Assembly: GCA_021383565.1 (NCBI GenBank)
Contig: CP079699.1
Location: forward strand, 434,001 to 498,000
DNA: 64,000 nucleotides
Direction: 5' to 3'
Origin: Levilactobacillus brevis
Lineage (GTDB): Bacteria; Bacillota; Bacilli; Lactobacillales; Lactobacillaceae
The notes below the pieces were generated by a model. The model saw only the letters and a list, made by a program, of their open reading frames with translations. It ran no database searches and was not told where the DNA came from. Shown in pieces: positions 1-7,883 of this stretch. How positions within the stretch are numbered: the first letter of the stretch is position 1; the number at the start of each line of letters is the position of its first letter. The position numbers were made by a program, and so were the translations under genes.

Positions 1-2
1 GC

Positions 3-356
3 TATTACTTGAATGCGGCCAGCAACTACTTAGATGACTTTGAGTGGCACGACGAGGAAAGTTTCCAACGGATGATCTGGGCCCGCTACCGGATTTCTAA
101 GCTTTATTTAGCGTTGGAACAACCTCAATTGGCGGTTGAGAACGTCGAAGCGGCCCTGCGCGCGGTGAAGTATCAGACTTCACTGTACTTAATTGACGTG
201 CTATACGAAGTTAAAGGACAGGCCGAACAAGCCTTGCTCGCGACAGCGGCGGCCAAGCGGAGTCTAGTAATTGCCAGAACGTTAGCGTTGGTGACGCACA
301 ACGTGGCCTTGCAGGAACGTCTGATTCCCCAAATTGGCCCGATGTTAACGGAGTAA
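3..356 (+). CDS. C-terminal part of an unrecognised helical protein (5' truncated)
   Basis: The reading frame is open from the left window edge (first whole codon at position 3) to the TAA at 354-356, so the true start lies outside the window. The visible 117 residues are Ala/Leu/Glu-rich and predicted to be almost entirely helical, with alternating small and large residues (for example LYLALEQPQLAVENVEAALRA) that resemble TPR-type helical pairs. I cannot assign a family. A rho-independent terminator follows directly, so this is the last gene of its transcript. It could be the TPR-like tail of a regulator, but no DNA-binding part is visible. Confidence 0.6.
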   Translation, partial: YYLNAASNYLDDFEWHDEESFQRMIWARYRISKLYLALEQPQLAVENVEAALRAVKYQTSLYLIDVLYEVKGQAEQALLATAAAKRSLVIARTLALVTHNVALQERLIPQIGPMLTE

Positions 357-360
357 AGGA

Positions 361-386
361 AAGCCTGAGGGTGACCTCGGGCTTTT
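361..386 (+). terminator. Rho-independent terminator of the leftmost gene
   Basis: An inverted repeat (AAGCCTGAGG / CCTCGGGCTT) around a GTGA loop runs into TTTT, starting 5 nt after the upstream stop codon. Confidence 0.8.
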
Positions 387-411
387 CGCGTCTTATCGTG
401 AATTGGAGATC

Positions 412-449
412 AAAAAAGTACCGCCACTGGCAATCCAGTAGCGGTACTT
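412..449 (-). terminator. Rho-independent terminator of the usp gene
   Basis: Read on the minus strand, AAGTACCGCTA pairs with TGGCGGTACTT and is followed by a T run (the A run at 412-417). It lies about 20 nt beyond the usp stop codon and faces the plus-strand terminator at 361-386, closing two convergent transcripts. Confidence 0.8.
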
Positions 450-468
450 GGTTTCAAACAGGTCATGG

Positions 469-948
469 TTATCTTTCAGGATGAGTATTCTTAGCGGGCC
501 GGTTATTTTGGTCGGTCCGAACCACCAGAACGTCGCAAACCGCGGTCCGCGTGACGTATTCAGTGACTGAGCCAATCAGTAACCGTTCCACCGCATTAAG
601 TCCGGTGGCCCCGATCATGATCAAGTCAGTATCATTGTCCCGGGGAACGTCGCGGGCAATGATGGTCTTAGGCGCACCGTATTCGATCGCGTAGTCGATG
701 CTCTCTAAGCCATCGGCCTTGGCATCAGCCACGTATTTGTCCAGCGTCTTTTTTGCCGTTTCCGTCACTTGCTCAACCATGCTGGTATCGAAGCTGGAAA
801 TATTTTGGAAAGCCCGCGTATCAACAACGTGAACGAGATGTAAATCAGCATCGTTACGCTTAGCAACAGCGACCGCTTTCTTAAAGGCTAATTCAGCCTC
901 GTATGAACCGTCAACTGGAACTAAAATGTGCTTGTATTGTTGTAACAT
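469..948 (-). CDS. Universal stress protein, UspA family, ATP-binding type
   Basis: A cytoplasmic single-domain Usp of 159 aa. It opens with the family's first beta strand (YKHILVPVDGS) and carries the ATP-binding signature G-2x-G-9x-G-S near the C terminus (GATGLNAVERLLIGS), so it should bind ATP. Usp proteins accumulate under starvation and stress; the exact role here is unknown. I chose the ATG at 948 because GAGGTG lies 6 nt upstream; an in-frame GTG at 957 is possible but overlaps that site. The gene is monocistronic, with its own terminator. Confidence 0.9.
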   Translation of the reverse strand: MLQQYKHILVPVDGSYEAELAFKKAVAVAKRNDADLHLVHVVDTRAFQNISSFDTSMVEQVTETAKKTLDKYVADAKADGLESIDYAIEYGAPKTIIARDVPRDNDTDLIMIGATGLNAVERLLIGSVTEYVTRTAVCDVLVVRTDQNNRPAKNTHPER

Positions 949-1044
949 ATTGTTCACCTCTCATTACTTTATACTCTTATCATACGTTATTTGCCGCCAA
1001 ATAAAAAGCAATATGGTGAAAAAAGGTGGAAAACTTGGAAACGG

Positions 1045-1332
1045 TTACCGCTTTGGAAACCAATGCAAAAGCAACAGTTGAAACGCCATAATGGCAACCA
1101 CCCCAGCAAGTAAAGTGAGCGAAATAAAGATGGTGTTGTTCATGATGGTGGCGACGGCGGCGAGCACACCGATAATCATCAAAATAACGCCACAGATGAT
1201 GAGAACGTGGCTGAGCACGCTGGATTCTTCCGGATGAAAGACCAGGAAGGGCCGTTGGCGATGACTGAAGGCAAACCAGCCGATACCAAAGGAAAGTAGG
1301 GTGTAGCAAATCATGAGAATCGTGATGACCAT
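1045..1332 (-). CDS. Small three-segment membrane protein of unknown function
   Basis: A 95-aa protein with three hydrophobic segments (about residues 3-22, 40-62 and 69-90) separated by a short basic stretch (SHRQRP), so it is an integral membrane protein. I do not recognise a family. An AAGGAGG site 6 nt before the ATG makes the start convincing. An extended -10 (TGCTATTCT) lies on the minus strand about 90 nt upstream. It sits between the usp gene and the putative 6S RNA, all on the minus strand. Confidence 0.75.
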   Translation of the reverse strand: MVITILMICYTLLSFGIGWFAFSHRQRPFLVFHPEESSVLSHVLIICGVILMIIGVLAAVATIMNNTIFISLTLLAGVVAIMAFQLLLLHWFPKR

Positions 1333-1450
1333 GAGGGGCCTCCTTGTAAGTTATCAATTGAATGAATTTGAGTCTGACGACCACGTCACTTCGGCAAGAA
1401 ACTCAGGCAAAGTGGCGTATGCCAATCTATTTAGAATAGCACACTGACGC

Positions 1451-1484
1451 CAAAAGAAAAGGACCATTCAATGGAATGGCCCTC
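1451..1484 (-). terminator. Rho-independent terminator downstream of the 6S RNA candidate
   Basis: On the minus strand GGGCCATTC pairs with GAATGGTCC around CATT, followed by TTTTCTTTT. A second hairpin (TCAAAAGCA-TTCG-TGCTTTGA, 1485-1503) precedes it immediately. Confidence 0.75.
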
Positions 1485-1505
1485 AAAGCACGAATGCTTT
1501 TGATG

Positions 1506-1692
1506 ATCTAAGTGGTGCCGTTAATTGTCTAGTCATGTTGACCCGCGATGACAAATGCAGGGGGGAGAGCGTGGCAGAGTGTCTGACTTCCAAGTGAAAA
1601 GGCATGTCATCTTCTCTGCCCTTAGGCAATCCCGTTTAATAATTACTTGTTCGGCAACTTGTAGTGAGACAACGCGTACACCTTAGAACCAC
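1506..1692 (-). ncRNA. ssrS: Candidate 6S RNA
   Basis: This gene-free stretch is transcribed from a good minus-strand promoter: -35 TTGAAT (1725-1720), 17-nt spacer, extended -10 TGCTACTAT (hexamer 1702-1697). The transcript of about 187 nt folds as one long interrupted hairpin: its ends pair (AAGTGGT at 1694-1688 with ACCACTT at 1516-1510), further in TTGTCT pairs with AGACAA, then comes a large unpaired region on both sides, and a distal stem GGCAGAG/CTCTGCC. This is the 6S RNA layout of closing stem, central bubble and terminal stem. From memory, 6S genes in Firmicutes are often next to rarA, which fits. 6S RNA binds the housekeeping RNA polymerase holoenzyme. I could not run a covariance model. 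Confidence 0.65.
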
Positions 1693-1729
1693 TTGTATAG
1701 TAGCATATTCTCCACGAAAATTCAATTCG

Positions 1730-3004
1730 TTACTTTCGGCTAGCCTGCCGCAATCGCTCGTATTGCGCGGCCAGCTGGCTCTCGAACCGCCCATTTGTTT
1801 TCGGGTGATAATATTGGGCATTGCGAAGAGTGTCTGGAAGATACTGTTGTTTGACCCAGTCGTTAGGAAAATTGTGTGGGTACTGGTAGTCCGTGCCGTG
1901 GCCTAATTTCTTAGCACCGGCGTAGTGGGCGTCTTTCAGATGATCGGGAACGGCGCCATTGTGGCCATTCAGCACGTCGGCTAGGGCGTCGTCCATGGCG
2001 GTGATACCAGAGTTAGACTTCGGTGACAGGCAAAGTTCGATGACTGCGTCGGCCAAGGGAATACGCCCCTCCGGTAACCCCAGTTGCTGAGCGGCAGTGA
2101 CCGCTTGAACCGTGCGGGCCGCCGCGGGTAAATTGGCCATGCCGATGTCTTCATAGGCAATGACCATCAGTCGGCGACAGATTGACGGCAAGTCTCCCGC
2201 CGCGACCAGTTGCGCCAGATAGTGGAGGGCAGCGTCGGTGTCGCTCCCCCGGATGGACTTTTGGAAGGCGGAGATGACGTCGTAATGGGCGTCACCGTTT
2301 TTATCTCCCACGAGAGCACGTCGTTGGAAACAGGCCTCCGCCACCGCCAGGGTAATGTGAATCCGACCATCTTCGGCCGGTGGGGTGGACTGGGCAGCTA
2401 ATTCTAGGCCATTCAGCGCGCTGCGAAGATCGCCGTTGGTGGCGCCGGCCATGAAGTGAAAAGCGTCATCGTCAACATCAAGGGGGAGGTCGCCCAAGCC
2501 CCGTTCCTTGTCAGTCATGGCACGGTGTAATGCCGTCTCGATGTCGGCTAACGACAGCGGGTGCACCTCGAAAATTTGAGTTCGGCTTCGAATGGCCGGA
2601 TTGATATTGATATACGGATTCTCGGTCGTGGCACCGATCAGGATGATCCGGCCACTCTCCAGGTGAGGCAGGAGAAAGTCCTGCTTGGTCTTGTCCAGCC
2701 GGTGAATTTCATCCAGCAGGAGAATGACCGTGCCGCTCATTTTAGCTTCGGCCGCGACAACCTGCAGATCCTTCTTCGAATCGGTGGCAGCGTTGAGCTT
2801 TCGAAAGGCGTACTTGGTTGAACCAGCGATGGCACTGGCGATGCTGGTCTTTCCGGTACCCGGTGGTCCATAGAGAATCATTGAAGATAGTAATTTTGCA
2901 GCGACCATCCGCGCAATAATCTTGCCCGGACCGACCAAGTCTTGTTGGCCAACTACGTCTTCTAAACGTTGCGGTCGCATGCGATAAGCGAGTGGTTGTG
3001 CCAA
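1730..3004 (-). CDS. rarA: Replication-associated recombination protein A (AAA+ ATPase, MgsA/YrvN)
   Basis: 424 aa, full length for RarA. It acts at stalled replication forks as a clamp-loader-like AAA+ ATPase. Walker A GPPGTGKT is at residues 46-53, Walker B LLLDEIHR at about 95-102, and sensor 1 is the GATTENP stretch at about 124-130; the C-terminal half is the helical oligomerisation region. The start is TTG, preceded by AAAGGAG at 9 nt spacing; no better start exists. It lies 18 nt downstream of the yueI-like gene and is probably co-transcribed with it. The 6S candidate promoter begins at its stop codon. Confidence 0.95.
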   Translation of the reverse strand: MAQPLAYRMRPQRLEDVVGQQDLVGPGKIIARMVAAKLLSSMILYGPPGTGKTSIASAIAGSTKYAFRKLNAATDSKKDLQVVAAEAKMSGTVILLLDEIHRLDKTKQDFLLPHLESGRIILIGATTENPYININPAIRSRTQIFEVHPLSLADIETALHRAMTDKERGLGDLPLDVDDDAFHFMAGATNGDLRSALNGLELAAQSTPPAEDGRIHITLAVAEACFQRRALVGDKNGDAHYDVISAFQKSIRGSDTDAALHYLAQLVAAGDLPSICRRLMVIAYEDIGMANLPAAARTVQAVTAAQQLGLPEGRIPLADAVIELCLSPKSNSGITAMDDALADVLNGHNGAVPDHLKDAHYAGAKKLGHGTDYQYPHNFPNDWVKQQYLPDTLRNAQYYHPKTNGRFESQLAAQYERLRQASRK

Positions 3005-3022
3005 AAAATAGAGCTCCTTTCG

Positions 3023-3478
3023 TTATTTACCCAGGAGCTTGTCCAGTAACGTTTTCTTTTGATCTGGTTCGGCCGAGGTGGTCGACGGCTTCGGGTACTT
3101 TTTGGTTAAGTCAACGGGATTTTCATTGATGGCGTGGTCGCTGGCGACGATTAATCCGTAGTCGTCTTCGGCCATGCCGTAGAAAATATCGTTGCGAATC
3201 GTGAATTTTAGATTATGCTGACTGGCGAGCTTCAGGTAGGGGGCCAGGTCAGCTTGGTCGATGTGGCCGTTTAAAATGACTTGGTAGTTGGGATGCGCCG
3301 TGATTTCCGTCACGAAAGCGTCCACGTTGTTGCGGTCGGTGACCTCAGCGATAGTCATGGCTAGCGACACGCGTTCCCGAAAAGTTCCGAGGTAGCGGCG
3401 TTGCTCATCCGGATTGACCTTGGGAACTCCAAAGGTAGAATTTTGTAAATGTTTATCCATTTGACTCTTTTCAGCCAT
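3023..3478 (-). CDS. yueI: YueI-like protein, DUF1694 family
   Basis: 151 aa, soluble, matching the DUF1694/YueI family as I know it (N-terminal GTFRERV stretch, NGHIDQADLAPYLKLA and IRNDIFYGMAEDDYGLIVASD blocks). The molecular function is unknown. The start ATG at 3478 has GAGGG 7 nt upstream. The C terminus is a low-complexity lysine/serine/proline tail. It precedes rarA on the same strand. The 5' end is divergent from the yktB-like gene, so the 76 nt between the two starts must hold both promoters. Confidence 0.8.
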   Translation of the reverse strand: MAEKSQMDKHLQNSTFGVPKVNPDEQRRYLGTFRERVSLAMTIAEVTDRNNVDAFVTEITAHPNYQVILNGHIDQADLAPYLKLASQHNLKFTIRNDIFYGMAEDDYGLIVASDHAINENPVDLTKKYPKPSTTSAEPDQKKTLLDKLLGK

Positions 3479-3554
3479 GTCGAATCCCTCTTTTCAATAT
3501 AGTGCTGTTAGTATAACATGGAATGGAAGCAACTTTCAGGAAGGGGGACCCGTG

Positions 3555-4154
3555 ATGTATCAAGATCAAGATTTTCACGTTTTTGATGATCCGACGTTGC
3601 CGGGACGGCTGGCTAAGATTCGGGCGTACATTGACCCGAAGTTTACGGCCACGGTGGCTGATTTAGCACCGACCTTTGCACGGCTGAGCATGCCCATCTA
3701 CGACCACATTTCACAGCATCGGCGGCGCTCGAAGAATCCGCCGCCGGATACCTGGGTGGCGTTCAGCACGTCCAAGCGGGGGTACAAGATGTTGCCGCAC
3801 ATTGAGATTGGTTTTTGGGATGACCGCTTCTTCATCTGGTTGGCGGTCCTGCAGGAGGCTAAGGAGCGGCAAACACTGCTGAGTAGCTTGAAGGCAGATC
3901 GTGTACTCCAATTGCCAGCGGACTTCGAATGTGGCGGTGACCACACGGATAAAGACTGCGGGGTGCCGTTGACTCGGGAGAATTATCAGGCCTTGATGGC
4001 CACCCAAACGCAGCGACATGCGGAATGGCAGATTGGCCGTAACTTTTTGCGCGGTGACGCGTTCTTTACACTATCGGCGGCGGACCAAGCGAAAGTGATT
4101 CAAGAATACGTGGCGGCATTGTTGCCGATTTATGACCAGCTGATTCGGCTATAG
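3555..4154 (+). CDS. yktB: DUF1054 family protein (YktB-like)
   Basis: 199 aa. The sequence WVAFSTSKRGYKMLPHIEIGFWDDRFFIWLAVLQEAK and the overall length match the DUF1054 family, whose function is unknown. The frame is open further upstream, but the ATG at 3555 is preceded by AGGAAGGGGG at about 7 nt, so the longer form is rejected. Transcribed divergently from yueI-rarA; an AI-2E-family permease follows 46 nt downstream and may be read from the same transcript. Confidence 0.85.
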   Translation: MYQDQDFHVFDDPTLPGRLAKIRAYIDPKFTATVADLAPTFARLSMPIYDHISQHRRRSKNPPPDTWVAFSTSKRGYKMLPHIEIGFWDDRFFIWLAVLQEAKERQTLLSSLKADRVLQLPADFECGGDHTDKDCGVPLTRENYQALMATQTQRHAEWQIGRNFLRGDAFFTLSAADQAKVIQEYVAALLPIYDQLIRL

Positions 4155-4200
4155 TGGAGGATCAGCGGATGAGACGGAGCCGACCACAAGGGGGATTTTT

Positions 4201-5247
4201 GTGATAGACATACTGAAGCGTTGGTGGCAGAACCCGCTGACGATGTATTACTTAGCGTTATTGTTGTTGATTATCCTGGTGTGGCGAGCACACGCCTTTT
4301 TATCTTTGGCGTTGTTCACCATTATTTTCATCTATCTAGGGGATGCCGCCATCATGGGGCTGGAGCATCACCTACATCTGCACCATCTCTGGTCCACGCT
4401 ACTGGTGTACGTGCTGTTTCTGGGTGTGCTGGTCGCGGCCTTTGGGCAGATCATCCCGCCACTGGTATCGGAGGCGTCGAACCTGCCGCACACGCTGGAC
4501 ACCTTGGTGCAGACCTATCCACAGTTGGAGAGCCAACTGACAAAATTAGTGAAGAACCTGACGCAGAACGCCACGGTCATCAGCAATGGCAAGGCCATGC
4601 TGTCGAGCGGGATGGTCAAGCTGTCTCGCTTTAGTTCCGGCGTGGAAACGATTCTGTTGGCGTTTTTCTTTAGTTTTATTTTTAACCTGACCAAGAACCA
4701 GCTCAAGCATTTCGTGCATGCGTTTACCAAGAGCCGGTTTGCCGGGCTGTTTGTGCCCATGGGAACCTTAATCTTAAAGTTCGTCCATATCTTCGGGACG
4801 GTCATCGAAACCCAGTTGATTATCTGTACGATTAACACGATTCTGATGGTGCTGGGACTGTGGCTGCTGAAGATGCCGAGCCTGCTGATCTTAGGGATTA
4901 TGGTCTTCTTCTTGGGCTTAATTCCGGTCGCCGGCGTGTTGATCTCCATGATTCCACTAATGATCATTGCCTTTGTCACGGGCGGGGTGATCCGGGTGAT
5001 TGAGGTAATTGTCCTGGTGGTCCTGATTCACATGTTTGAATCCTACTTCCTACATCCGCGGTTGATGGCCAACGCCACCAATCTGCCGATCTTCGTCACC
5101 TTCATCACATTGATTGTAAGTGAACGGCTCTTCGGGGCGTGGGGGTTAATCGTTGGGGTGCCACTGGTGGCCTTCTTCCTGGACGTGTTCGATGTGCAAC
5201 TGAAGCCCAAGCCGGTGACGTCCGAGACGCCGGTTGATAAATCGTAA
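4201..5247 (+). CDS. AI-2E family transporter / permease (PerM-YtvI type)
   Basis: 348 aa polytopic membrane protein. Hydrophobic segments lie near residues 10-50, 60-85, 145-165 and in a dense C-terminal cluster (about 200-325), with a long periplasmic-type loop between, the usual AI-2E-family topology. The conserved C-terminal pattern (GLIPVAGVLISMIPLMI and GAWGLIVGVPLVAFF) is present. Members export autoinducer-2, ions or small solutes; the substrate here is unknown. The start is GTG, after AAGGGGG. A bidirectional terminator follows the stop codon. Confidence 0.85.
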   Translation: MIDILKRWWQNPLTMYYLALLLLIILVWRAHAFLSLALFTIIFIYLGDAAIMGLEHHLHLHHLWSTLLVYVLFLGVLVAAFGQIIPPLVSEASNLPHTLDTLVQTYPQLESQLTKLVKNLTQNATVISNGKAMLSSGMVKLSRFSSGVETILLAFFFSFIFNLTKNQLKHFVHAFTKSRFAGLFVPMGTLILKFVHIFGTVIETQLIICTINTILMVLGLWLLKMPSLLILGIMVFFLGLIPVAGVLISMIPLMIIAFVTGGVIRVIEVIVLVVLIHMFESYFLHPRLMANATNLPIFVTFITLIVSERLFGAWGLIVGVPLVAFFLDVFDVQLKPKPVTSETPVDKS

Positions 5248-5249
5248 GC

Positions 5250-5292
5250 AAAAAATCACGCTTTCCCTGAATAAGGGAGAACGTGATTTTTA
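5250..5292. terminator. Bidirectional terminator between convergent genes
   Basis: AAAATCACG pairs with CGTGATTTT, with an inner TCCCT/AAGGGA stem; A and T runs on both sides let it serve the permease on the plus strand and the small membrane gene on the minus strand. Confidence 0.85.
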
Positions 5293-5304
5293 AATTACCC
5301 GGTA

Positions 5305-5505
5305 TTAGTGCATGACTAACTTGGCCACTAGAAAGATGACGAGTAGGCCGACGTAATACAGCAGAGTTTTCGTGGTCACTTGGGGCGTCTTGCTGTGGCG
5401 GTCACGGAGCCAGAGGACGAAGACGACCAACAGAGCAATGACGGCCAGTCCGAGTAAGATGTTGAGGACGAGTGATAAACTCATGACGAGATTTAAGACA
5501 GGCAT
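5305..5505 (-). CDS. Small two-segment membrane protein, unknown function
   Basis: 66 aa with two transmembrane helices (about residues 5-30 and 46-65) joined by a basic, polar loop (LRDRHSKTPQVTTKT). I do not recognise a family. The start at 5505 is set by GGAGGC 7 nt upstream; the longer open frame back to 5550 would have no ribosome site. Monocistronic, sharing the bidirectional terminator at 5250-5292. Confidence 0.65.
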   Translation of the reverse strand: MPVLNLVMSLSLVLNILLGLAVIALLVVFVLWLRDRHSKTPQVTTKTLLYYVGLLVIFLVAKLVMH

Positions 5506-5666
5506 ATGAATAGCCTCCAATATGTAAATTTCTGCGACTTTTAGCGCCAATCAACAGGGACGATGAACATCTAGTCTAACTGTATCGGAAACGCGTGATA
5601 GAATCAAGGCACAGGGAGGAGAAACCAGCCACGCCGGACAGTGCGTCTAATTGGCTTACTCTAGTG

Positions 5667-6260
5667 TTAGCTGGATTGCCCCAAGTCGGTCTTGGTCTTG
5701 TTCATGAGCCTATCGTTCATAAAGGTAAACGAAATACTTTTCGTCCCATTCGTGTACGTCAGCACCTGGGAGCTTACGGACGCAGCCTCAGAAACAATTT
5801 CACCGGCGGGCGTGCCGAGTTGCTTCTTGACGGTCTTAAAGTCTGCGCCGGTTTGGATGGATTTGTACTGGGCATCCGTGACCTTTTTGGCCCGAGCCGC
5901 ATCTACGTAACCCTTGCCGACAGCCACGCCGTCAATGAATTGAACGTTAACCGAAGCACCCTTCAATGAGCTGCCAACGTTTGTCCACGAGTACTGGGTG
6001 GCTTTCTTCTTAGCGCCCGAAATTTCGGTGTCAGTTTTCACTGATGGCTTGCCGAACACGTTCTTCACCGATTTTTCGGTTGAACCGTGGCCACCAATCT
6101 TAATGGCGTTGTACTGAGCCAGCGAGACCGTCTTTTGCATGGACTTTTTGCTGGAAGACACGGACTTGTCGGCCGTTGAGTGGCCAGACGATCCGTTAGA
6201 ACATGCGGCGAGGGAGAGACTGGTAAGTAACGTGAAACCAATAATTAAAGCGCGTTTCAT
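5667..6260 (-). CDS. Secreted lipoprotein with two BLIP-like repeats (DUF3862-like)
   Basis: 197 aa. The signal peptide ends in a lipobox, SLAAC with the modified Cys at residue 20, so the protein is anchored in the outer face of the membrane. A Ser/Lys-rich linker follows, then two copies of a module of about 70 residues: each starts with a YNxIK or YKSIQ helix, then G-x-(T/S)-x-x-x-V-K and a GxP turn, and ends in beta strands. This resembles beta-lactamase-inhibitor-protein/SmpA folds found in Gram-positive DUF3862 lipoproteins. The function is unknown. GAGGAGG precedes the ATG, and an extended -10 (TGCTAAAAT) lies about 45 nt upstream. Confidence 0.8.
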   Translation of the reverse strand: MKRALIIGFTLLTSLSLAACSNGSSGHSTADKSVSSSKKSMQKTVSLAQYNAIKIGGHGSTEKSVKNVFGKPSVKTDTEISGAKKKATQYSWTNVGSSLKGASVNVQFIDGVAVGKGYVDAARAKKVTDAQYKSIQTGADFKTVKKQLGTPAGEIVSEAASVSSQVLTYTNGTKSISFTFMNDRLMNKTKTDLGQSS

Positions 6261-6366
6261 GATCGGTTCCTCCTCAAGGGAATCTGTATTTTAGCATGGT
6301 GATGACTAACTTTACTTTATAGAAAAGCCACACCGGAAGCAACCAGGTTCCGGAAAAATGTCAAAG

Positions 6367-6394
6367 AAAAAAGCCTCGCCAGATAGCGAGACTT
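6367..6394 (-). terminator. Rho-independent terminator of rpsD
   Basis: On the minus strand GTCTCGC pairs with GCGAGGC and is followed by TTTTTT, about 25 nt after the rpsD stop codon. Confidence 0.85.
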
Positions 6395-6421
6395 TCTTCC
6401 AAACCGGATAAGACGTTAATC

Positions 6422-7027
6422 TTAACGGTTGTAGTATTCAACGATAAGTGAATCGTCGAGTTCTGCATCTAATTCTTCACGTTGAGGGAAGCGGGTAAGA
6501 GAACCTTCCAGCTTGTCAGCGTCGAATTGGACGTATTGTGGACGACCAACAACGGCTTCAACAGCGCCCTTGATGATAGCCATGTCCTTAGACTTTTCAC
6601 GAACGGAGATAACTTGGCCAACTTCGACTTCGTATGAAGGGATGTCAACACGCTTGCCATCAACCGTGATGTGACCATGGTTAACCAATTGACGAGCTTG
6701 ACGACGAGTCGTTGCCAAACCTAAACGGTAAACCATGTTGTCCAGACGACGTTCGAGTAAGATCATGAAGTTAGTACCATGGGTACCTTCCTTGATCTTG
6801 CCGGCACGCTTGAACAAGTTGTAGAATTGACGTTCAGTCATGCCGTAAGTGAACCGGAGCTTTTGCTTTTCACGCAATTGCGTACCGTATTCAGATAACT
6901 TTTGACGACGACCTTGACCATGATCACCAGGTGCGTAAGGACGACGGTTTAATTCTTTACCAGTGCCGGAAAGGGATACCCCTAAACGACGGGAAATACG
7001 CCAGCTTGGGCCAGTGTAACGAGACAT
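6422..7027 (-). CDS. rpsD: 30S ribosomal protein S4
   Basis: 201 aa, the normal size. S4 is a primary 16S rRNA-binding assembly protein. The N terminus [16 protein letters not shown] and the S4 RNA-binding domain in the middle ([34 protein letters not shown]) are clear. The start is the ATG at 7027 after GGAGGA; the frame extends 5 codons upstream through the ribosome site and those are not coding. It stands alone, as in Bacillus, outside the alpha operon, and has its own promoter and a leader of about 175 nt, which fits the known autoregulation of Firmicutes rpsD by S4. Confidence 0.98.
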   Translation of the reverse strand: MSRYTGPSWRISRRLGVSLSGTGKELNRRPYAPGDHGQGRRQKLSEYGTQLREKQKLRFTYGMTERQFYNLFKRAGKIKEGTHGTNFMILLERRLDNMVYRLGLATTRRQARQLVNHGHITVDGKRVDIPSYEVEVGQVISVREKSKDMAIIKGAVEAVVGRPQYVQFDADKLEGSLTRFPQREELDAELDDSLIVEYYNR

Positions 7028-7203
7028 AGATAGTTCCTCCAATAAAATATTATTTGGAGTAAAATAAGCTGTTTATAAGTTTAGTATTCGTGCAGGTTGC
7101 TTTGCAGGTTTCACCGTGTACAGCCGCAGGTTACTTCCTGAACCAATGTAACGGCAACAATCTGTTGACGAGCTTACCACTTATCGCTGCATTATTTTAC
7201 ACA
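7028..7203 (-). promoter_or_regulatory. Long rpsD 5' leader, possible S4 autoregulatory site
   Basis: About 175 nt lie between the mapped promoter and the rpsD start, with no ORF. The minus-strand leader contains three copies of AACCTGC within about 50 nt and several short inverted repeats, so it is likely structured. In Bacillus, S4 represses its own mRNA through such a leader; the link here is inference. Confidence 0.45.
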
Positions 7204-7209
7204 AACACC

Positions 7210-7239
7210 AGTATAACCAGAAACGCTAGGCTTTGTCAA
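7210..7239 (-). promoter_or_regulatory. rpsD promoter
   Basis: Minus-strand TTGACA (7239-7234), 18-nt spacer, TATACT (7215-7210). The -35 lies inside the last codons of the upstream methionine-sulfoxide reductase gene. Confidence 0.8.
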
Positions 7240-7696
7240 TGTGTTTTAACAAAACGTGGGCGAAATCCTCTAAGACGGTCTGGTCTTCGGTTGTGAAGCG
7301 GCCCTTAATCGGGGAGTCGATATCCATGACGCCCAGCTTGGTGCCGTCACTTAGAGTCAGGGGGACCACGATTTCCGCGTTGCTGGCGGAATCGCAGGCG
7401 ATGTGACCGGCAAAGGCGTGAACGTCGGGAATCAGCTGCGTCGTCTGAGTCTTTAGGCCGGTTCCACAGACGCCGCTCCCATTTTCAATGTGGACACAGG
7501 CCACGTTGCCTTGGAAGGGGCCAAGGATTAAGTCGTCTGTTTTCGGTTGATACATGTAGAAGCCTGCCCAGTTGACATCCGTCAGCGTCTGCTTGAGCAG
7601 GGCGGATGCGTTGGCTAGGTTTGCCACAAGGTTCGTTTCCCCATGTAAGAGGGCGTCAAGTTGTTCGGTAATTAAAGAATTGACACGGTCACTCAT
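7226..7696 (-). CDS. Free methionine-(R)-sulfoxide reductase, GAF-domain type (fRMsr)
   Basis: 156 aa, a single GAF domain. It reduces free L-methionine-(R)-sulfoxide in the cytoplasm with thioredoxin as electron donor. Three cysteines, Cys67, Cys77 and Cys101, have spacings of 10 and 24, the same as the catalytic and recycling cysteines of E. coli fRMsr, within VACVHIENGSGVCGTG and HIACDSASNAEIVVPL. The start ATG at 7696 follows AGGCCTTTTC; no stronger start is near. No terminator separates it from rpsD, so read-through into rpsD is possible; the rpsD promoter is embedded in its 3' end. Confidence 0.93.
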   Translation of the reverse strand: MSDRVNSLITEQLDALLHGETNLVANLANASALLKQTLTDVNWAGFYMYQPKTDDLILGPFQGNVACVHIENGSGVCGTGLKTQTTQLIPDVHAFAGHIACDSASNAEIVVPLTLSDGTKLGVMDIDSPIKGRFTTEDQTVLEDFAHVLLKHIDKA

Positions 7697-7883
7697 GAAA
7701 AGGCCTCCATTATTTATAAATTAATTACTGGATAATCGCCAGAAAGGTGAAGAGAATCCTGAAAACGTAGTGAAGCCAGTACGTCACTTATGCTATAATC
7801 AAGATTAGATTAAATTATAAAGTGAACCGAGTGATTTTACAACTCGTTTAAACGTTGAAATGTGGATGAAGGATGGGGTCAAT

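Noticed and set aside
980-1384. Minus-strand frame of 134 codons over the small membrane gene
   Set aside because: Overlaps the 95-aa gene in another frame; His- and Arg-rich nonsense composition, while the 95-aa frame has a strong ribosome site and clear transmembrane segments.
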